Below are positions 26,392 to 35,835 of a stretch of DNA of 64,000 bases, piece by piece. The DNA comes from Chromohalobacter sarecensis. Lineage in GTDB: Bacteria > Pseudomonadota > Gammaproteobacteria > Pseudomonadales > Halomonadaceae. Each line of letters starts with the position of its first letter. Positions within the stretch are counted from its first letter, which is position 1. The position numbers and the translations under genes were made by a program. Under the pieces are notes generated by a model. It was not told the DNA's origin and made no database searches. It saw only the letters and a program-made list of their open reading frames with translations. The stretch spans positions 62,001 to 126,000 of the forward strand of contig NZ_JAKGAN010000009.1 in assembly GCF_023061135.1 (NCBI RefSeq), read 5' to 3'.

Positions 26392-27836
26392 TAGAAGTCC
26401 TGGAGCGTCTGCCGATACCCCAAATACGCCTTGCGGCGTTCAACCAAGCGGCTGGCCATGGCGAAGTCGCCTTGATTGCGTGCCGTCTCTTCGGCGATAT
26501 CGAGCTGTTTGATGGCGCGGTCGATATGACCGGTCAGCTGCAATTGCTCGGCGCGGGCGAGCATGCCCCACAGATGGCGGTCGCTGCGTCCGGCGGCTTC
26601 CGCGAGTAAGGAGAAAACCTGCGGATCCTCGGGATACTGATCGCTCATGCGGCGCAAGATGCCGTATGCCTGGCGTGGGGCTTGCTGCAGCAGCACCTCC
26701 GCCTCGATGAGCTGCGCCGGGCGGTAGTCCGGCTGCAAACGCAGGATCCGCTGGGCACGGGTCAATGCCGCATCGCGCTGGCCGGCATCGAGCGCCACCT
26801 GGGCTGCGCTGGCCGGCAGCATCGAGAGATCCGGCTGCGCCGCGCTCAATTGGTCGATCGCGTCGAGTGCCTGTGCGGTATGACCGTTGTGGGCATCGAT
26901 CAACGCTTGCAGGTAGCGTATCGCGGCGTCAGGAGTGTCGTCCTGACGTAGCTGGGTCATGGCCTGGTCGGGATTGTCGCGATTCAGCGCGAGCAGGGCG
27001 CGAGCGCGAATAAGGCTGAAGGCCGTGCTATCGTGCGGTGCGGGCGAGGGCATCTGGTCGGCGCGGGCCTGGGTGTCGGCGATGCGCGCTTCGGTGACTG
27101 GGTGTGTGAGCAAGAATTCCGGCGGGTTGCCGCCCTGGAGACTGGCTAAGCGTTGCATGGCGCGGAAGAGCTCGGGCATGGCCTGCGGGTCGAAACCGGC
27201 ATCGGCCAGGGCCTCCAGCCCGACGCGGTCGGCTTCCTGCTCGAAACGCCGCGAATAGGCGAGCTGATCCTGGATGAATGCCGCTTGCGAGCCGACCATG
27301 GCAGCCAGCCCGGCATCGCCTGCGCCACCCGCCGCAAGCACCATGCCGGCCAGCATGGCGCCCATGGTGGGTAACTGCGTCTCTTCCACGCGCTGCATGC
27401 GGCGCGCAAAATGATGCTGTGATAGATGGCCGAGCTCGTGGGCGATCACCGAGGCCAGGGCATCCTCGGTCTCGGTGAAGGTGAACAGGCCGTTGTGGAC
27501 GCCGACCACGCCGCCCGGCACGGCGAAGGCATTGAGAAGGCGGCTATCGACCAAGGTGATGACGGTCTCGTCGTGAACCCCGGTATGCGGTAACAGGCGC
27601 GCCACCAGGCCGTGAATGTAATCCTGCGCGATAGGATCTTGCCACTCGTCGGTCTGGGCGCGGAACTGGCGCAGCCAGGCGCGGCCCAGGCGGTGTTCCT
27701 CTGCGCTTGAAACCGTGGCACTCGAGCCACCCAGCTCGGGAAGGCCGTAATCGTTTTGTGCCAGGGCATTCGACGCAAAGGCGCCAAATGTTAGAGCTAG
27801 GCATAGGGCAGGAAGCAGCGTCCAGCGACGTGGCAT
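26391..27836 (-). CDS. bepA: Periplasmic M48 zinc metalloprotease with TPR tail (BepA-like)
   Basis: This 481-residue exported protein begins with signal peptide RRWTLLPALCLALTFGAF ending near ASNALA. The metalloprotease core contains HELGH (IAHELGHLSQHHF) with third ligand in FEQEADRVGLEAL. An all-helical TPR-like C-terminal half follows (PDYRPAQLIEAEVLLQQAP). BepA in E. coli degrades or matures outer-membrane assembly intermediates with the BAM complex. The start is ATG 27836 (AAGAGG at 6 nt). The stop codon TAG is formed by a TA from the host and a G from the adjacent mobile element. Confidence 0.93.
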   Translation of the reverse strand: MPRRWTLLPALCLALTFGAFASNALAQNDYGLPELGGSSATVSSAEEHRLGRAWLRQFRAQTDEWQDPIAQDYIHGLVARLLPHTGVHDETVITLVDSRLLNAFAVPGGVVGVHNGLFTFTETEDALASVIAHELGHLSQHHFARRMQRVEETQLPTMGAMLAGMVLAAGGAGDAGLAAMVGSQAAFIQDQLAYSRRFEQEADRVGLEALADAGFDPQAMPELFRAMQRLASLQGGNPPEFLLTHPVTEARIADTQARADQMPSPAPHDSTAFSLIRARALLALNRDNPDQAMTQLRQDDTPDAAIRYLQALIDAHNGHTAQALDAIDQLSAAQPDLSMLPASAAQVALDAGQRDAALTRAQRILRLQPDYRPAQLIEAEVLLQQAPRQAYGILRRMSDQYPEDPQVFSLLAEAAGRSDRHLWGMLARAEQLQLTGHIDRAIKQLDIAEETARNQGDFAMASRLVERRKAYLGYRQTLQDF

Positions 27837-27980
27837 GGGCATCCTCTTGAATGACGCGACGGGGCGGGTAGGCCGACGGCATGGTGCACGCCATGCTACC
27901 GTTGTCTTCGACATTGAACTGACTGGCAAAGTGCCTTTAAATCGTTGCATTTTCAACTACCCAACCGCTGGGGGACGCAG

Positions 27981-28232
27981 ATGGCGTTGCAACCCGATCA
28001 TATGCTCGATGCACGCGGCCTGCATTGTCCGTTGCCGCTGCTCAAGGCCAAGCAGGCCCTATCGACGCTCGAGGTGGGCGCGTTGCTCGAGGTTCAGGCG
28101 ACCGATGTGGGTTCGTGGCAGGATTTTGAGACCTTTGCCGCGCAGGGCACGCACTGCCTGGAGGCGCGCGAAGAAAGGGACGGCGTCTACTATTACTGGC
28201 TGCGCAAGGGCGAACGAGGAAGCACCGCATGA
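27981..28232 (+). CDS. TusA-family sulfurtransferase-like protein
   Basis: This 83-residue protein has the two-layer TusA/SirA pattern: DARGLHCPLPLLKAKQAL with the active-site Cys in CPxP, then VGALLEVQATDVGSWQDF. TusA proteins carry persulfide sulfur for tRNA thiolation or other relays. It is encoded between bepA and perM, a common gammaproteobacterial arrangement. It overlaps perM by 4 nt (ATGA). The G-rich GGGGGA before the ATG is the likely ribosome site. Confidence 0.9.
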   Translation: MALQPDHMLDARGLHCPLPLLKAKQALSTLEVGALLEVQATDVGSWQDFETFAAQGTHCLEAREERDGVYYYWLRKGERGSTA

Positions 28233-29320
28233 CGATGAAAGGCCTCTTCAAGGGGTGGATGGAGCGCTATTTCTCGGATGAGGAAGCGGTCGTCTTGCTC
28301 ATCGTGCTGGTGCTGGGCTTTGCCGCTGTCATTTGCCTGGGTCGGATGCTGGCGCCGTTCTTCACTGCCCTGGTGCTGGCCTTCCTCCTGGAAGGCGTGG
28401 TCGCGTGGCTGGAACGGCGAGGCTTGCCACGCCTGCTGTCGGTACTGGTCGTGTTCCTGATTTTCATGGGGGCATTATTGGCGCTGGCCCTGGTGATCAT
28501 GCCGCTGGTCTGGAACCAGATGGTGGAACTGGTGCAGGAAGCGCCACGTATGTTCGCCAGTGGTCAGGCATTGCTGGATGCCTTGCAGTCGCGCTACCCG
28601 ACCTTGATCACTCCCGATCAAATCGAACAGTGGATCGCCACCGCCGGGCGCGAAGCGACCCAGCTCGGTCAGCGGGCGCTGACGCTGTCGCTGGCGTCGT
28701 TGGGCAATTTATTGGGCGTGATCGTCTATCTGGTATTGGTGCCGATTCTGGTGTTTTTCCTGCTCAAGGACCGCGAGCGCCTGACGCTGTTCCTGCTGTC
28801 CCTGCTACCCAAGAAGCGTACCTTGATGACGCGCATCTGGCATGAGATGGACGATCAGATCGCCAACTACATTCGTGGCAAGGCGATCGAGATCCTGATC
28901 GTGGGTGTGGTGGCCTTCATCACCTTCTGGATGTTCGGATTGCCCTATTCCACCTTGCTGGCATTGATCGTCGGCTTGTCGGTGCTGGTGCCATATATCG
29001 GCGCGGCAGTGGCGACCCTGCCGGTGGCGGCCGTCGCGGGTTTCCACTTCGGTATCGGCGATCAACTCGCCTACGTCCTGCTGGCCTATGCCGTTATTCA
29101 GGCGCTGGATGGCAATGTGCTGGTGCCGATCCTGTTTTCCGAGGCGGTCAACCTGCACCCGGTGTCGATCATTCTCGCGGTGTTGTTCTTCGGCGGTATC
29201 TGGGGCTTCTGGGGGGTGTTCTTTGCGATTCCGCTGGCGACCCTGCTCAAGGCGTTGGTGTATGCCTGGCCGCGCGGTGTGCGCGACCCAGGTGTGCGAT
29301 CTCCCCCTGCGGAGCAGTGA
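28229..29320 (+). CDS. AI-2E family transporter (PerM-like permease)
   Basis: This 363-residue membrane protein has hydrophobic pairs at the N-terminus (VVLLIVLVLGFAAVICLG) and middle. It carries the family motifs PILVFFLLKDRERL and GLSVLVPYIGAAVATLP, and a late IWGFWGVFFAIPLATLLKAL. Family members include PerM, AI-2 exporter TqsA and Na+/H+ antiporters of halophiles, so the substrate is open. It is translationally coupled to the TusA-like gene. Its stop abuts the bcp stop with no gap. Confidence 0.92.
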   Translation: MTMKGLFKGWMERYFSDEEAVVLLIVLVLGFAAVICLGRMLAPFFTALVLAFLLEGVVAWLERRGLPRLLSVLVVFLIFMGALLALALVIMPLVWNQMVELVQEAPRMFASGQALLDALQSRYPTLITPDQIEQWIATAGREATQLGQRALTLSLASLGNLLGVIVYLVLVPILVFFLLKDRERLTLFLLSLLPKKRTLMTRIWHEMDDQIANYIRGKAIEILIVGVVAFITFWMFGLPYSTLLALIVGLSVLVPYIGAAVATLPVAAVAGFHFGIGDQLAYVLLAYAVIQALDGNVLVPILFSEAVNLHPVSIILAVLFFGGIWGFWGVFFAIPLATLLKALVYAWPRGVRDPGVRSPPAEQ

Positions 29321-29797
29321 TCAGGACGTCGCGTTGAGTTCACGGGCGGCGTCGAGCACCTCCTCGACGTGGCCCTTGACCTTCACCTTGCGCCATTCGC
29401 GCGCCAGTTTGCCGTCAGTGTCGATCAAGAAAGTACTGCGCTCTATTCCCAGGTGCTCCTTGCCGTAGAGCTTCTTGAGCTTGATGACATCGAAGAGCTG
29501 GCATAGCGCTTCATCCTTGTCGGAAATCAGCTCGAAATTGAACCCTTGCTTGGCCTTGAAGTTCTCATGGGCACGCAACCCGTCTCGCGAGACACCGAGA
29601 ACGACGGTGTTGGCGGCCTCGAAGTCGGCCTTGCGGTCGCGAAAATCGCCCCCTTCGGTGGTGCAGCCCGGGGTACTATCCTTGGGATAGAAATAGATCA
29701 CGACCTGCCGGCCACGGTAGTCGGAAAGGGTGATCTGCGTATCGCCCGTCGCCGAGGCGGTGAAATCGGGAACGGGCTGGCCGCTGCTGACGCTCAT
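29321..29797 (-). CDS. bcp: Thioredoxin-dependent peroxiredoxin (BCP/PrxQ type)
   Basis: This 158-residue peroxiredoxin has the peroxidatic Cys in YPKDSTPGCTTEGGDFRD. In E. coli BCP a second Cys lies five residues after it; here that place is Gly/Asp, so the usual intramolecular resolving Cys is absent. The only other Cys is in DEALCQLFDV, so a 1-Cys or distant-Cys mechanism is likely. It converges exactly with perM. It reduces hydroperoxides in the cytoplasm. Confidence 0.94.
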   Translation of the reverse strand: MSVSSGQPVPDFTASATGDTQITLSDYRGRQVVIYFYPKDSTPGCTTEGGDFRDRKADFEAANTVVLGVSRDGLRAHENFKAKQGFNFELISDKDEALCQLFDVIKLKKLYGKEHLGIERSTFLIDTDGKLAREWRKVKVKGHVEEVLDAARELNATS

Positions 29798-30056
29798 GAA
29801 GGTTCCTCGCGTGCTGATGTGAAAGATAGCGTTGCCTTAACGTGAGCGGTCAAGATTACATAACCGTCAGGCGCGCGTGTCAAAGTACACCGCTTCTGTA
29901 CAGGATGAAGCTGGCTGAGTACCATTTGACGTTGATCGACCTCATGACAGAAAAGGCCGGTCCGGCGCTTGAAACGCCCGGTTGGCGATACGTGCATTTT
30001 TATCGCCCGCGTATGCCGGTGGCACGCTGGCCCGATTCACAGGAGAGCACTGCAGC

Positions 30057-30941
30057 ATGATCACAGGCAGCATCGTCGCCTTGGCGACACCGATGAAGGT
30101 CAGTGGCGAGATCGACTGGGAGGCGCTGCGTCGCCTAGTGGGATTCCATCTCGACAACGGCACCGATGCTATTGTCGCGGCGGGTACCACCGGTGAGCCG
30201 ACCACCATGTCGTTCGCCGAACATTTCGACGTCATTCGCTGCGTCGTCGAGGAAGTCGACGGCCGCGTTCCAGTGATTGCCGGCACCGGCGCCAACGCGA
30301 CCTCGGAAGCGGTCGAACTGGCGCGTTACGCACGCGAAGTCGGCGCGGACCTTTGCTTGTCGGTAGCCCCCTATTACAACAAGCCCACTCAAGAAGGGCT
30401 TTACCAGCATTTCAAAGCGGTCGCCGAGGGTGGCGGATTGCCGGTCATTCTCTACAACGTGCCCGGTCGCACCTGCTCGGATATCTACAACGAGACCGTG
30501 TTCCGTCTCGCTGAACTCGAGAACATCGTCGGACTCAAGGACGCCACCGGCAATCTCGAGCGCGCCGAGGAGCTGGTCGAGCGTCTCAAGGATACCGAGT
30601 TCGCGCTTTACTCCGGCGACGACCCTACGGCGTGCGATTTCATGTTGATGGGAGGCCACGGCGATATCTCCGTGACCGCCAATGTCGCGCCGCATGCCAT
30701 GCACGATCTCTGCGAGGCCGCCGTCGCCGGCGATACCGAACGTGCGCATCAGATCAACTCACGCCTCATGTCACTGCATACTGCACTGGGCGTCGAGGCC
30801 AATCCGATCCCGGTGAAGTGGGCGCTCAATCGCATGGGGTTGGCGGAGCAGGGCATTCGTCTACCGATGACGTGGCTATCCGAGAAGTACCACTCCACGG
30901 TGAGCGAGGCGCTACAGCTCGCCGACGTGGCCGAAGACTGA
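30057..30941 (+). CDS. dapA: 4-hydroxy-tetrahydrodipicolinate synthase
   Basis: This 294-residue (beta/alpha)8 enzyme condenses pyruvate with aspartate semialdehyde for lysine and peptidoglycan. Diagnostic blocks are [13 protein letters not shown], the Tyr of [23 protein letters not shown], and the Schiff-base Lys in [18 protein letters not shown] lies 9 nt before ATG 30057; an earlier in-frame ATG gives a poor N-terminus. It is followed by bamC, as in E. coli. The 259-bp gap before it contains no gene I can support. Confidence 0.97.
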   Translation: MITGSIVALATPMKVSGEIDWEALRRLVGFHLDNGTDAIVAAGTTGEPTTMSFAEHFDVIRCVVEEVDGRVPVIAGTGANATSEAVELARYAREVGADLCLSVAPYYNKPTQEGLYQHFKAVAEGGGLPVILYNVPGRTCSDIYNETVFRLAELENIVGLKDATGNLERAEELVERLKDTEFALYSGDDPTACDFMLMGGHGDISVTANVAPHAMHDLCEAAVAGDTERAHQINSRLMSLHTALGVEANPIPVKWALNRMGLAEQGIRLPMTWLSEKYHSTVSEALQLADVAED

Positions 30942-31026
30942 CATACCGTCGTGAACGGGAGGTCAGACGTTTACCTGCGTTAGCGATGCTCCTCGACGCC
31001 GATCAACGCATAAAGAAGGTGGATGC

Positions 31027-31977
31027 ATGAAACCCGTCCTTAAATGGATGCCGCTGATCATCGGCGCCACTCTGATCGTAAGTGGCTGTAGCCGTTCCGG
31101 TTTTTATTACGACCGCAACGCCGAATACGCCGATGCCGAGATGGTTGAGCCTGTGACGCTGCCGGACTCGCGCGATTCGTCACGTTACCAGAACGCCATG
31201 CCGGTACCCGACGCCGAGAGTGACTTCGCGGCCACGGACGAAGACTTCGACGTGCCGCGTCCACGTCCGCTCGCCTCCAGCCAGGAAGCCGAGGCGACAT
31301 TCGTCGAATCTCGCGAGGCCGGCGACGAGCGCTGGTTGGTCGTCAATGCCGCGCCGGGCGGTGTCTGGCCGATGCTGCAGGGATTCGCGTCCGCGCAAGG
31401 CGCCAATGTCGACAGCGCCAATGCCGATAGCGGGCGTCTCGAGACCGGCCTGGGGACGTTGAGTGTCCGTCAGGGGTTGCGTGACGGCTCCAGCGAGGTG
31501 CGTTGTGAAGGCAGCGCCAACGAAACTCGGTGCCTCGACGCGCTGCAGCGCTACCTGAACGACAATGTCGGTGACCAGGAAGGCGTGTCTCTGGCGGCAC
31601 AACCGCTGGCGAGCGATGAGCGCGTACGCTTATCGAACCATGGTGGTGAGTGGCAGCTCGAGCTGGCGCTGAATCTTGAGCGTGCCTGGCCGGAACTGCG
31701 TTATCAGTTGGAGAACAACTTCGAGGACCAACGCGGCGCCCTGGTCGACCAGAATCGTAGCGCCGGTCAGTTCGTGATCGACTACACCGCCCGCGATGAC
31801 GATTCCGGCTGGTTCGATTGGTTCGGCGGTGACGATGCGACCCAGCGCTACCGTCTCGATGTCAGTGCCAGTGGCGGCACCGCCACGCAGGTGCAGGTCA
31901 GCAGCGAAGACGGCGGTCCAGTGGATTCGGGCGATGCCCGTGAAGTGCTCGACGCCGTGGCGGCGACCTTGCGCTGA
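31027..31977 (+). CDS. bamC: Outer membrane assembly lipoprotein BamC
   Basis: This 316-residue lipoprotein has lipobox LIVSGC (Cys21). It is followed by SRSGFYYDRNAEYADAE, the unstructured BamD-binding lasso, and two helix-grip domains (near residues 95-195 and 210-315). DDDSGWFDWFGGDDATQRYRL is typical of the C-terminal domain. It is a nonessential part of the BAM complex. It lies 86 nt after dapA and 2 nt before the MBL-fold gene. Strongly acidic composition agrees with a salt-adapted host. Confidence 0.93.
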   Translation: MKPVLKWMPLIIGATLIVSGCSRSGFYYDRNAEYADAEMVEPVTLPDSRDSSRYQNAMPVPDAESDFAATDEDFDVPRPRPLASSQEAEATFVESREAGDERWLVVNAAPGGVWPMLQGFASAQGANVDSANADSGRLETGLGTLSVRQGLRDGSSEVRCEGSANETRCLDALQRYLNDNVGDQEGVSLAAQPLASDERVRLSNHGGEWQLELALNLERAWPELRYQLENNFEDQRGALVDQNRSAGQFVIDYTARDDDSGWFDWFGGDDATQRYRLDVSASGGTATQVQVSSEDGGPVDSGDAREVLDAVAATLR

Positions 31978-31978
31978 G

Positions 31979-32776
31979 ATGCCGGACGGCATGATGGATC
32001 AGCCTCAGGCGGCCCTGCGTTTCGCATCGCTGGGTAGCGGCAGCAAGGGCAACGCCACGCTGGTCAGTGACGGTGAAACGCATGTGCTGGTGGATTGCGG
32101 CTTTGGTATGCGCGAGGCGGAACGCCGTCTCGCGCAGTTCGGCCTGCATCCCCGCCAGCTCGATGCCGTTCTTCTTACCCATGAGCATGGCGATCACATT
32201 CGTGGCGTGGGCCCCTTGGCGCGGCGCTACGCGCTGCCGGTCTACCTGACCGCAGGTACCTGGCTCTCGGGACGCCTGGGCGAGGTACCGCGCCATGAGT
32301 GGGTGGTGCCCCAGTCACGCTTCGCGATCAAGGGACTGGAGATCGAGGCGGTCACGGTGCCCCATGATGCCCGCGAGCCGGTGCAGTTTCGGTTTCGCGC
32401 GCATGGGCGCCACTTGGGCGTACTCACTGACCTCGGTCATCCCAGCGAACACGTCATCGACGCGTTCCGGGGTTGTGATGCGTTGATTCTCGAGTGCAAC
32501 CACGATCGCCGTATGCTCGATGTCGGCCCCTATCCACGCAACCTCAAGCGGCGGGTCGGGGGGCACTGGGGGCATCTGGCCAATGTTCAGGCCGCCGAGC
32601 TCCTGACGCGGCTGGGGTTGGATCGCCTGCAGCGTATCGTGTGTTCGCATATCTCGGCGGAGAACAATCGCCCCGAGCTGGCGCTGGAAGCGCTGACGCC
32701 GTTGTTGTCCGGCGATGAGTCGCGGCTGTTGGTATCGGCGCAGGAACACGGCTTCGCCTGGCAGAGCATCGCGTGA
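31979..32776 (+). CDS. MBL-fold metallo-hydrolase (YycJ/WalJ-like)
   Basis: This 265-residue protein has SLGSGSKGNATLV at the N-terminus, the metal motif LTHEHGDHIRGV, and later EAVTVPHDA, VLTDLGHPSEH, and IVCSHISAEN. This pattern is that of the YycJ/WalJ group of metallo-beta-lactamase-fold phosphodiesterase-like proteins. The gene is coupled to bamC and precedes purC. ATG 31979 is the longest start; 31991 and 31994 are alternatives. The role is probably nuclease or phosphodiesterase, not proven. Confidence 0.92.
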   Translation: MPDGMMDQPQAALRFASLGSGSKGNATLVSDGETHVLVDCGFGMREAERRLAQFGLHPRQLDAVLLTHEHGDHIRGVGPLARRYALPVYLTAGTWLSGRLGEVPRHEWVVPQSRFAIKGLEIEAVTVPHDAREPVQFRFRAHGRHLGVLTDLGHPSEHVIDAFRGCDALILECNHDRRMLDVGPYPRNLKRRVGGHWGHLANVQAAELLTRLGLDRLQRIVCSHISAENNRPELALEALTPLLSGDESRLLVSAQEHGFAWQSIA

Positions 32777-32899
32777 GTCGCGGTCGTTCACCGTTGGCAG
32801 CGTAGAACGCTTTGAATAGCCTTTTAATACGTCGCGGGTCGTGCGATCCGCGCCCAGACAAGAGCCAGCCGGCCCCGCGAGGGCCATTGTGGAGACCCC

Positions 32900-33610
32900 A
32901 TGGAAAAACGTGACGAACTGTACGCGGGCAAGGCCAAGTCGGTCTACCGCACCGATGACCCGCAGCGTTTGATCCTGCGCTTCCGCGACGACACCAGCGC
33001 CTTCGACGGCAAGAAGAAGGAATCGTTGGCGCGCAAGGGCACGGTCAACAACAAGTTCAATGCTTTCATCATGGAAAAGCTTCAGGCGGCGGGCATTCCG
33101 ACGCATTTCGAGACGCTGCTCTCCGACGACGAATGCGTGGTCAAGAACCTCGAGATGATTCCCGTCGAGTGCGTGGTGCGCAATGTCGCTGCGGGCGGGC
33201 TGGTGCGCCGTCTCGGCGTCGAGGAAGGCCAGACGCTGACACCGCCGACCTTCGAGTTGTTCCTCAAGGACGACGCCAACGGCGACCCGATGATCAACGA
33301 GTCGCTGGCCGAGACGTTCGGCTGGGCGACGCCCGAGCAGTTAGCGACCATGAAAGCCCTGACCTTCCAGGTCAACGACGTTCTCAAGCAGCTGTTTCTC
33401 GACGGCGACATGCTGCTGGTCGATTACAAGCTCGAGTTCGGCATGTTCGACGGTAAGGTGACGCTGGGCGATGAGTTTTCGCCGGACGGCTGCCGCCTGT
33501 GGGACGCCAATACACGCGAGAAGATGGACAAAGACCGCTTCCGCCAGGGCCTGGGCGGCGTCATCGAAGCCTATGAAGAAGTCGGACGACGGATCGGCAT
33601 CACATTCTGA
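32900..33610 (+). CDS. purC: Phosphoribosylaminoimidazole-succinocarboxamide synthase
   Basis: This 236-residue enzyme of purine synthesis joins CAIR and aspartate using [19 protein letters not shown] (nucleotide loop), [29 protein letters not shown] and LVDYKLEFG are the standard SAICAR synthetase motifs. Length is normal. TGGAG precedes the ATG. It has a 123-nt leader gap after the MBL gene, so a separate promoter is possible. A strong hairpin terminator follows. Confidence 0.97.
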   Translation: MEKRDELYAGKAKSVYRTDDPQRLILRFRDDTSAFDGKKKESLARKGTVNNKFNAFIMEKLQAAGIPTHFETLLSDDECVVKNLEMIPVECVVRNVAAGGLVRRLGVEEGQTLTPPTFELFLKDDANGDPMINESLAETFGWATPEQLATMKALTFQVNDVLKQLFLDGDMLLVDYKLEFGMFDGKVTLGDEFSPDGCRLWDANTREKMDKDRFRQGLGGVIEAYEEVGRRIGITF

Positions 33611-33637
33611 TTGCCGCCGCGTTTCCGGCCTATCCCC

Positions 33638-33663
33638 AGCGGGGCGCCTACGGGCGCCCCGCT
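33638..33663 (+). terminator. Terminator after purC
   Basis: An 11-bp GC-rich perfect stem, AGCGGGGCGCC with GGCGCCCCGCT, has a TACG loop and is followed by GTCGTTT. It lies 27 nt after the purC stop and may also stop trmO transcription from the other side. Confidence 0.8.
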
Positions 33664-33695
33664 GTCGTTTACGCGGGACTGTCGTTTACGCGGGA
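33662..33695. repeat. Perfect 17-bp tandem duplication over the trmO stop codon
   Basis: CTGTCGTTTACGCGGGA occurs twice in tandem (33662-33678 and 33679-33695). The right copy contains the trmO stop (33686-33688); the left copy begins inside the purC terminator. A recent slippage duplication is likely. It leaves trmO intact. Confidence 0.85.
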
Positions 33696-34444
33696 GAAGA
33701 CGCCACGACGATGTCTTCCACATGCATCGAGTCGATGCCGTTGGTCGTGATCGGGTAGAAGCGCACGTCCACATCGCGCAGGCGCACGCCGTAGCGCCGC
33801 TCGGAGCTGTTCTGCGCGTTCTTGTGGTACGCGGGGCGCGGGTCCTGGGCCAATACCTGGCGAATCAATTCACGCAATGAGTCACCGTCGCGACGCGCCA
33901 GCAGGCGTGTCTCGGCGGCGGCCGAGAACGTCACTGGCAGCGACGGCGGCGGCGCCGGGGCGAAGCCGCTGCGTGCCTCGGGAAGCGCTTCGGCCCAGGC
34001 CAGATACGGTTTGATGTCGAGCACGGGCGTGCCGTCGACGAGGTCGTGCCCGCGCAGGTGCAGTGTCACGCCGTCGCGCGTGTCGACCTTCACCAGCTCG
34101 ACCAGCGACAGCCCCAGACGATTGGGGCGATGCGTGCTGCGCGTGGCGAAGACGCCGTGCTTGGCATTGCCACCCAGGCGCGGCGGGCGCACCAGCGGCG
34201 TCCAGCGTGTGGGGCTTTGATGGAAGACGAAGGTCAGCCAGAGATGGCTGAACGCCTCCAGCCCGCGCACAGCGAGCGGATCGTCGAACGGCGGCGTAAG
34301 CGTCAGCGTCGCCCGCGCGGCACTGGCCAGCCCCGGTTGGCGCGGAATGCCGAACTTGTCCGGGTAGTCGCTGGCGATACGTCCAATGGGCGTGAGCGTG
34401 AACGCGTTGGATGCTTCGTCAGAGGAGAAATCGCAATCGGTCAT
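33686..34444 (-). CDS. trmO: tRNA (N6-threonylcarbamoyladenosine37-N6)-methyltransferase TrmO
   Basis: This 252-residue protein has the TrmO/YaeB beta-barrel pattern: IGRIASDYPDKFGIPRQPGL, then GVFATRSTHRPNRLGLSLVEL, and VLDIKPYLAWAE. It methylates t6A37 of tRNA-Thr with SAM. The frame continues 87 codons upstream but that part is a shadow; ATG 34444 (MTDCDF) is the family-like start. The C-terminal part has LRELIRQVLAQDPRPAY and YGVRLRDVDVRFYP. It converges with purC. Confidence 0.93.
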   Translation of the reverse strand: MTDCDFSSDEASNAFTLTPIGRIASDYPDKFGIPRQPGLASAARATLTLTPPFDDPLAVRGLEAFSHLWLTFVFHQSPTRWTPLVRPPRLGGNAKHGVFATRSTHRPNRLGLSLVELVKVDTRDGVTLHLRGHDLVDGTPVLDIKPYLAWAEALPEARSGFAPAPPPSLPVTFSAAAETRLLARRDGDSLRELIRQVLAQDPRPAYHKNAQNSSERRYGVRLRDVDVRFYPITTNGIDSMHVEDIVVASSPA

Positions 34445-34591
34445 CGTGGCATTATGCCCAATGCCGGCCCATGCGGCGAGACATGCTAGTGTGGCGTATA
34501 GGCCTTGTGTAGCCTGCGCGGTGCCCCTCACCATGGCGGTTTGGGCGCCTGCGGCGTGATCCGCCAGGCATGCCATTTCCAGGAGGCAACG

Positions 34592-35071
34592 GTGATCGAA
34601 CGAGTCGTTTATCGCGCGGCGATGCCGCGCGATGCTGCCGACCAGGCGGAAGTGTTTCACCATGCCGTGATGCAGGGTGCCGCCGGCTATTACACGCTGG
34701 CGCAACGCGAGGCGTGGACCATGGCTCTGCCGCGCGATGCCGAAGCCTGGGCGGCGCGTCAGGTGCTTTATCCCACCCTAGTGGCGGTCTGCGACGGGCG
34801 CTGCGTGGGGTTCTGCGAGCTCGACCCCGGCGAAGGGCGTATCGAAACGCTTTACGTGTGGCCCTCGCTGGCCGGTCGAGGCGTGGGCAGCCGCTTGTTG
34901 GAGCACGCCGAGGGCGAGATGCGCCAGCGCGGCGTGGCGCACATGCAAATCGAGGCGAGCCTGGTACTGGCGGATGCCTTGATGCGTCGCGATTGGGCGC
35001 ATCAGGGCGAAGATTGGGTGGCGCGAGGCGGTGAGCGCCTGCCACGCGTCAGGCTCAGCAAGGCGTTGTGA
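34592..35071 (+). CDS. GNAT family N-acetyltransferase
   Basis: This 159-residue acetyltransferase has FCELDPGEGRIETLYVWPSL then AGRGVGSRLLEHAE, the acetyl-CoA pyrophosphate loop (motif A R/Q-x-x-G-x-G/A equivalent). The start is GTG 34592 because AGGAGG lies 5 nt upstream. The YYTLAQREAWTMALP segment resembles small-molecule GNATs of the YafP type. Substrate is unknown. It is divergent from trmO. Confidence 0.9.
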   Translation: MIERVVYRAAMPRDAADQAEVFHHAVMQGAAGYYTLAQREAWTMALPRDAEAWAARQVLYPTLVAVCDGRCVGFCELDPGEGRIETLYVWPSLAGRGVGSRLLEHAEGEMRQRGVAHMQIEASLVLADALMRRDWAHQGEDWVARGGERLPRVRLSKAL

Positions 35072-35094
35072 TGCGTTCGTGCGCCGGTGCGCGG

Positions 35095-35736
35095 TCATGC
35101 CTTGCGCGCCAGCAACGCCCGAAACAGCGAGCCCATCATCACCGGCGTGTCGTGTTCGACGACGAAGCCAGCGCCTTCCAGAAGTGGCCGCGCCTGACGC
35201 GTGATATCGGTGGCTAGGAAGGAGGTCATTACGTTGACCAGGCGCCTGCCCCAGCCGGCGGGGCGGGCATCGCTCTGGAACTTGTCCATCACGCACAGTT
35301 GGCCGTCTTCTATCAGCACGCGGTGCGCCTCGCGCAGTCCGGCCTCGGGGTCGGGCATGACGGCGACGATCAAGTGCATTACCACCACGTCGAAATGCGC
35401 ATCGGGATAGTTCAACCGTGCGGCATCCATTGTCGCGGCGATGACGTCCAGCCCGTGGCGATCAGCACGGGCCCTGAGGCGCGCGATCATCACCGGCGAG
35501 ATATCGATGGCATGCACTTCAATGTCGCGGGGCAGGCAAGGCAAATCGAGCCCCGTGCCGGCACCGATCAGCAGCACGCGCTGGCCTTGGCGCCAATGCA
35601 CACCGTCCAACGCCAGGCGTCGTGCGCGGCGAAACGCCCGCGCCGCCACCAGGTCATAGACCGGCGCATAAAGCGAATAGCGCAGACGGTTCCAGGCGGT
35701 CGTGTTGAGCATGACGCGGTGCTCCGGCAAAGACAT
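35095..35736 (-). CDS. Class I SAM-dependent methyltransferase
   Basis: This protein of about 213 residues has motif I VLLIGAGTGLDLPCL, acidic post-I EVHAIDISPVM, and motif II-like FDVVVMHLIVAVMPDP. The NRLRYSLYAPVYDLVAAR head resembles phosphatidylethanolamine or UbiE-like methyltransferases. Two starts are possible: ATG 35736, or ATG 35712, which has GGAG 9 nt upstream. Converges with the GNAT gene. Substrate not determined. Confidence 0.9.
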   Translation of the reverse strand: MSLPEHRVMLNTTAWNRLRYSLYAPVYDLVAARAFRRARRLALDGVHWRQGQRVLLIGAGTGLDLPCLPRDIEVHAIDISPVMIARLRARADRHGLDVIAATMDAARLNYPDAHFDVVVMHLIVAVMPDPEAGLREAHRVLIEDGQLCVMDKFQSDARPAGWGRRLVNVMTSFLATDITRQARPLLEGAGFVVEHDTPVMMGSLFRALLARKA

Positions 35737-35835
35737 ACCGCTGTCTTAGCACGTTGCCGGTGGGGCGTCCATGCGAGGATAGGCGCACGACACGATGCCG
35801 ACACGGCCCGGGGGTATCGGGCCGTGCGCGTGCGA

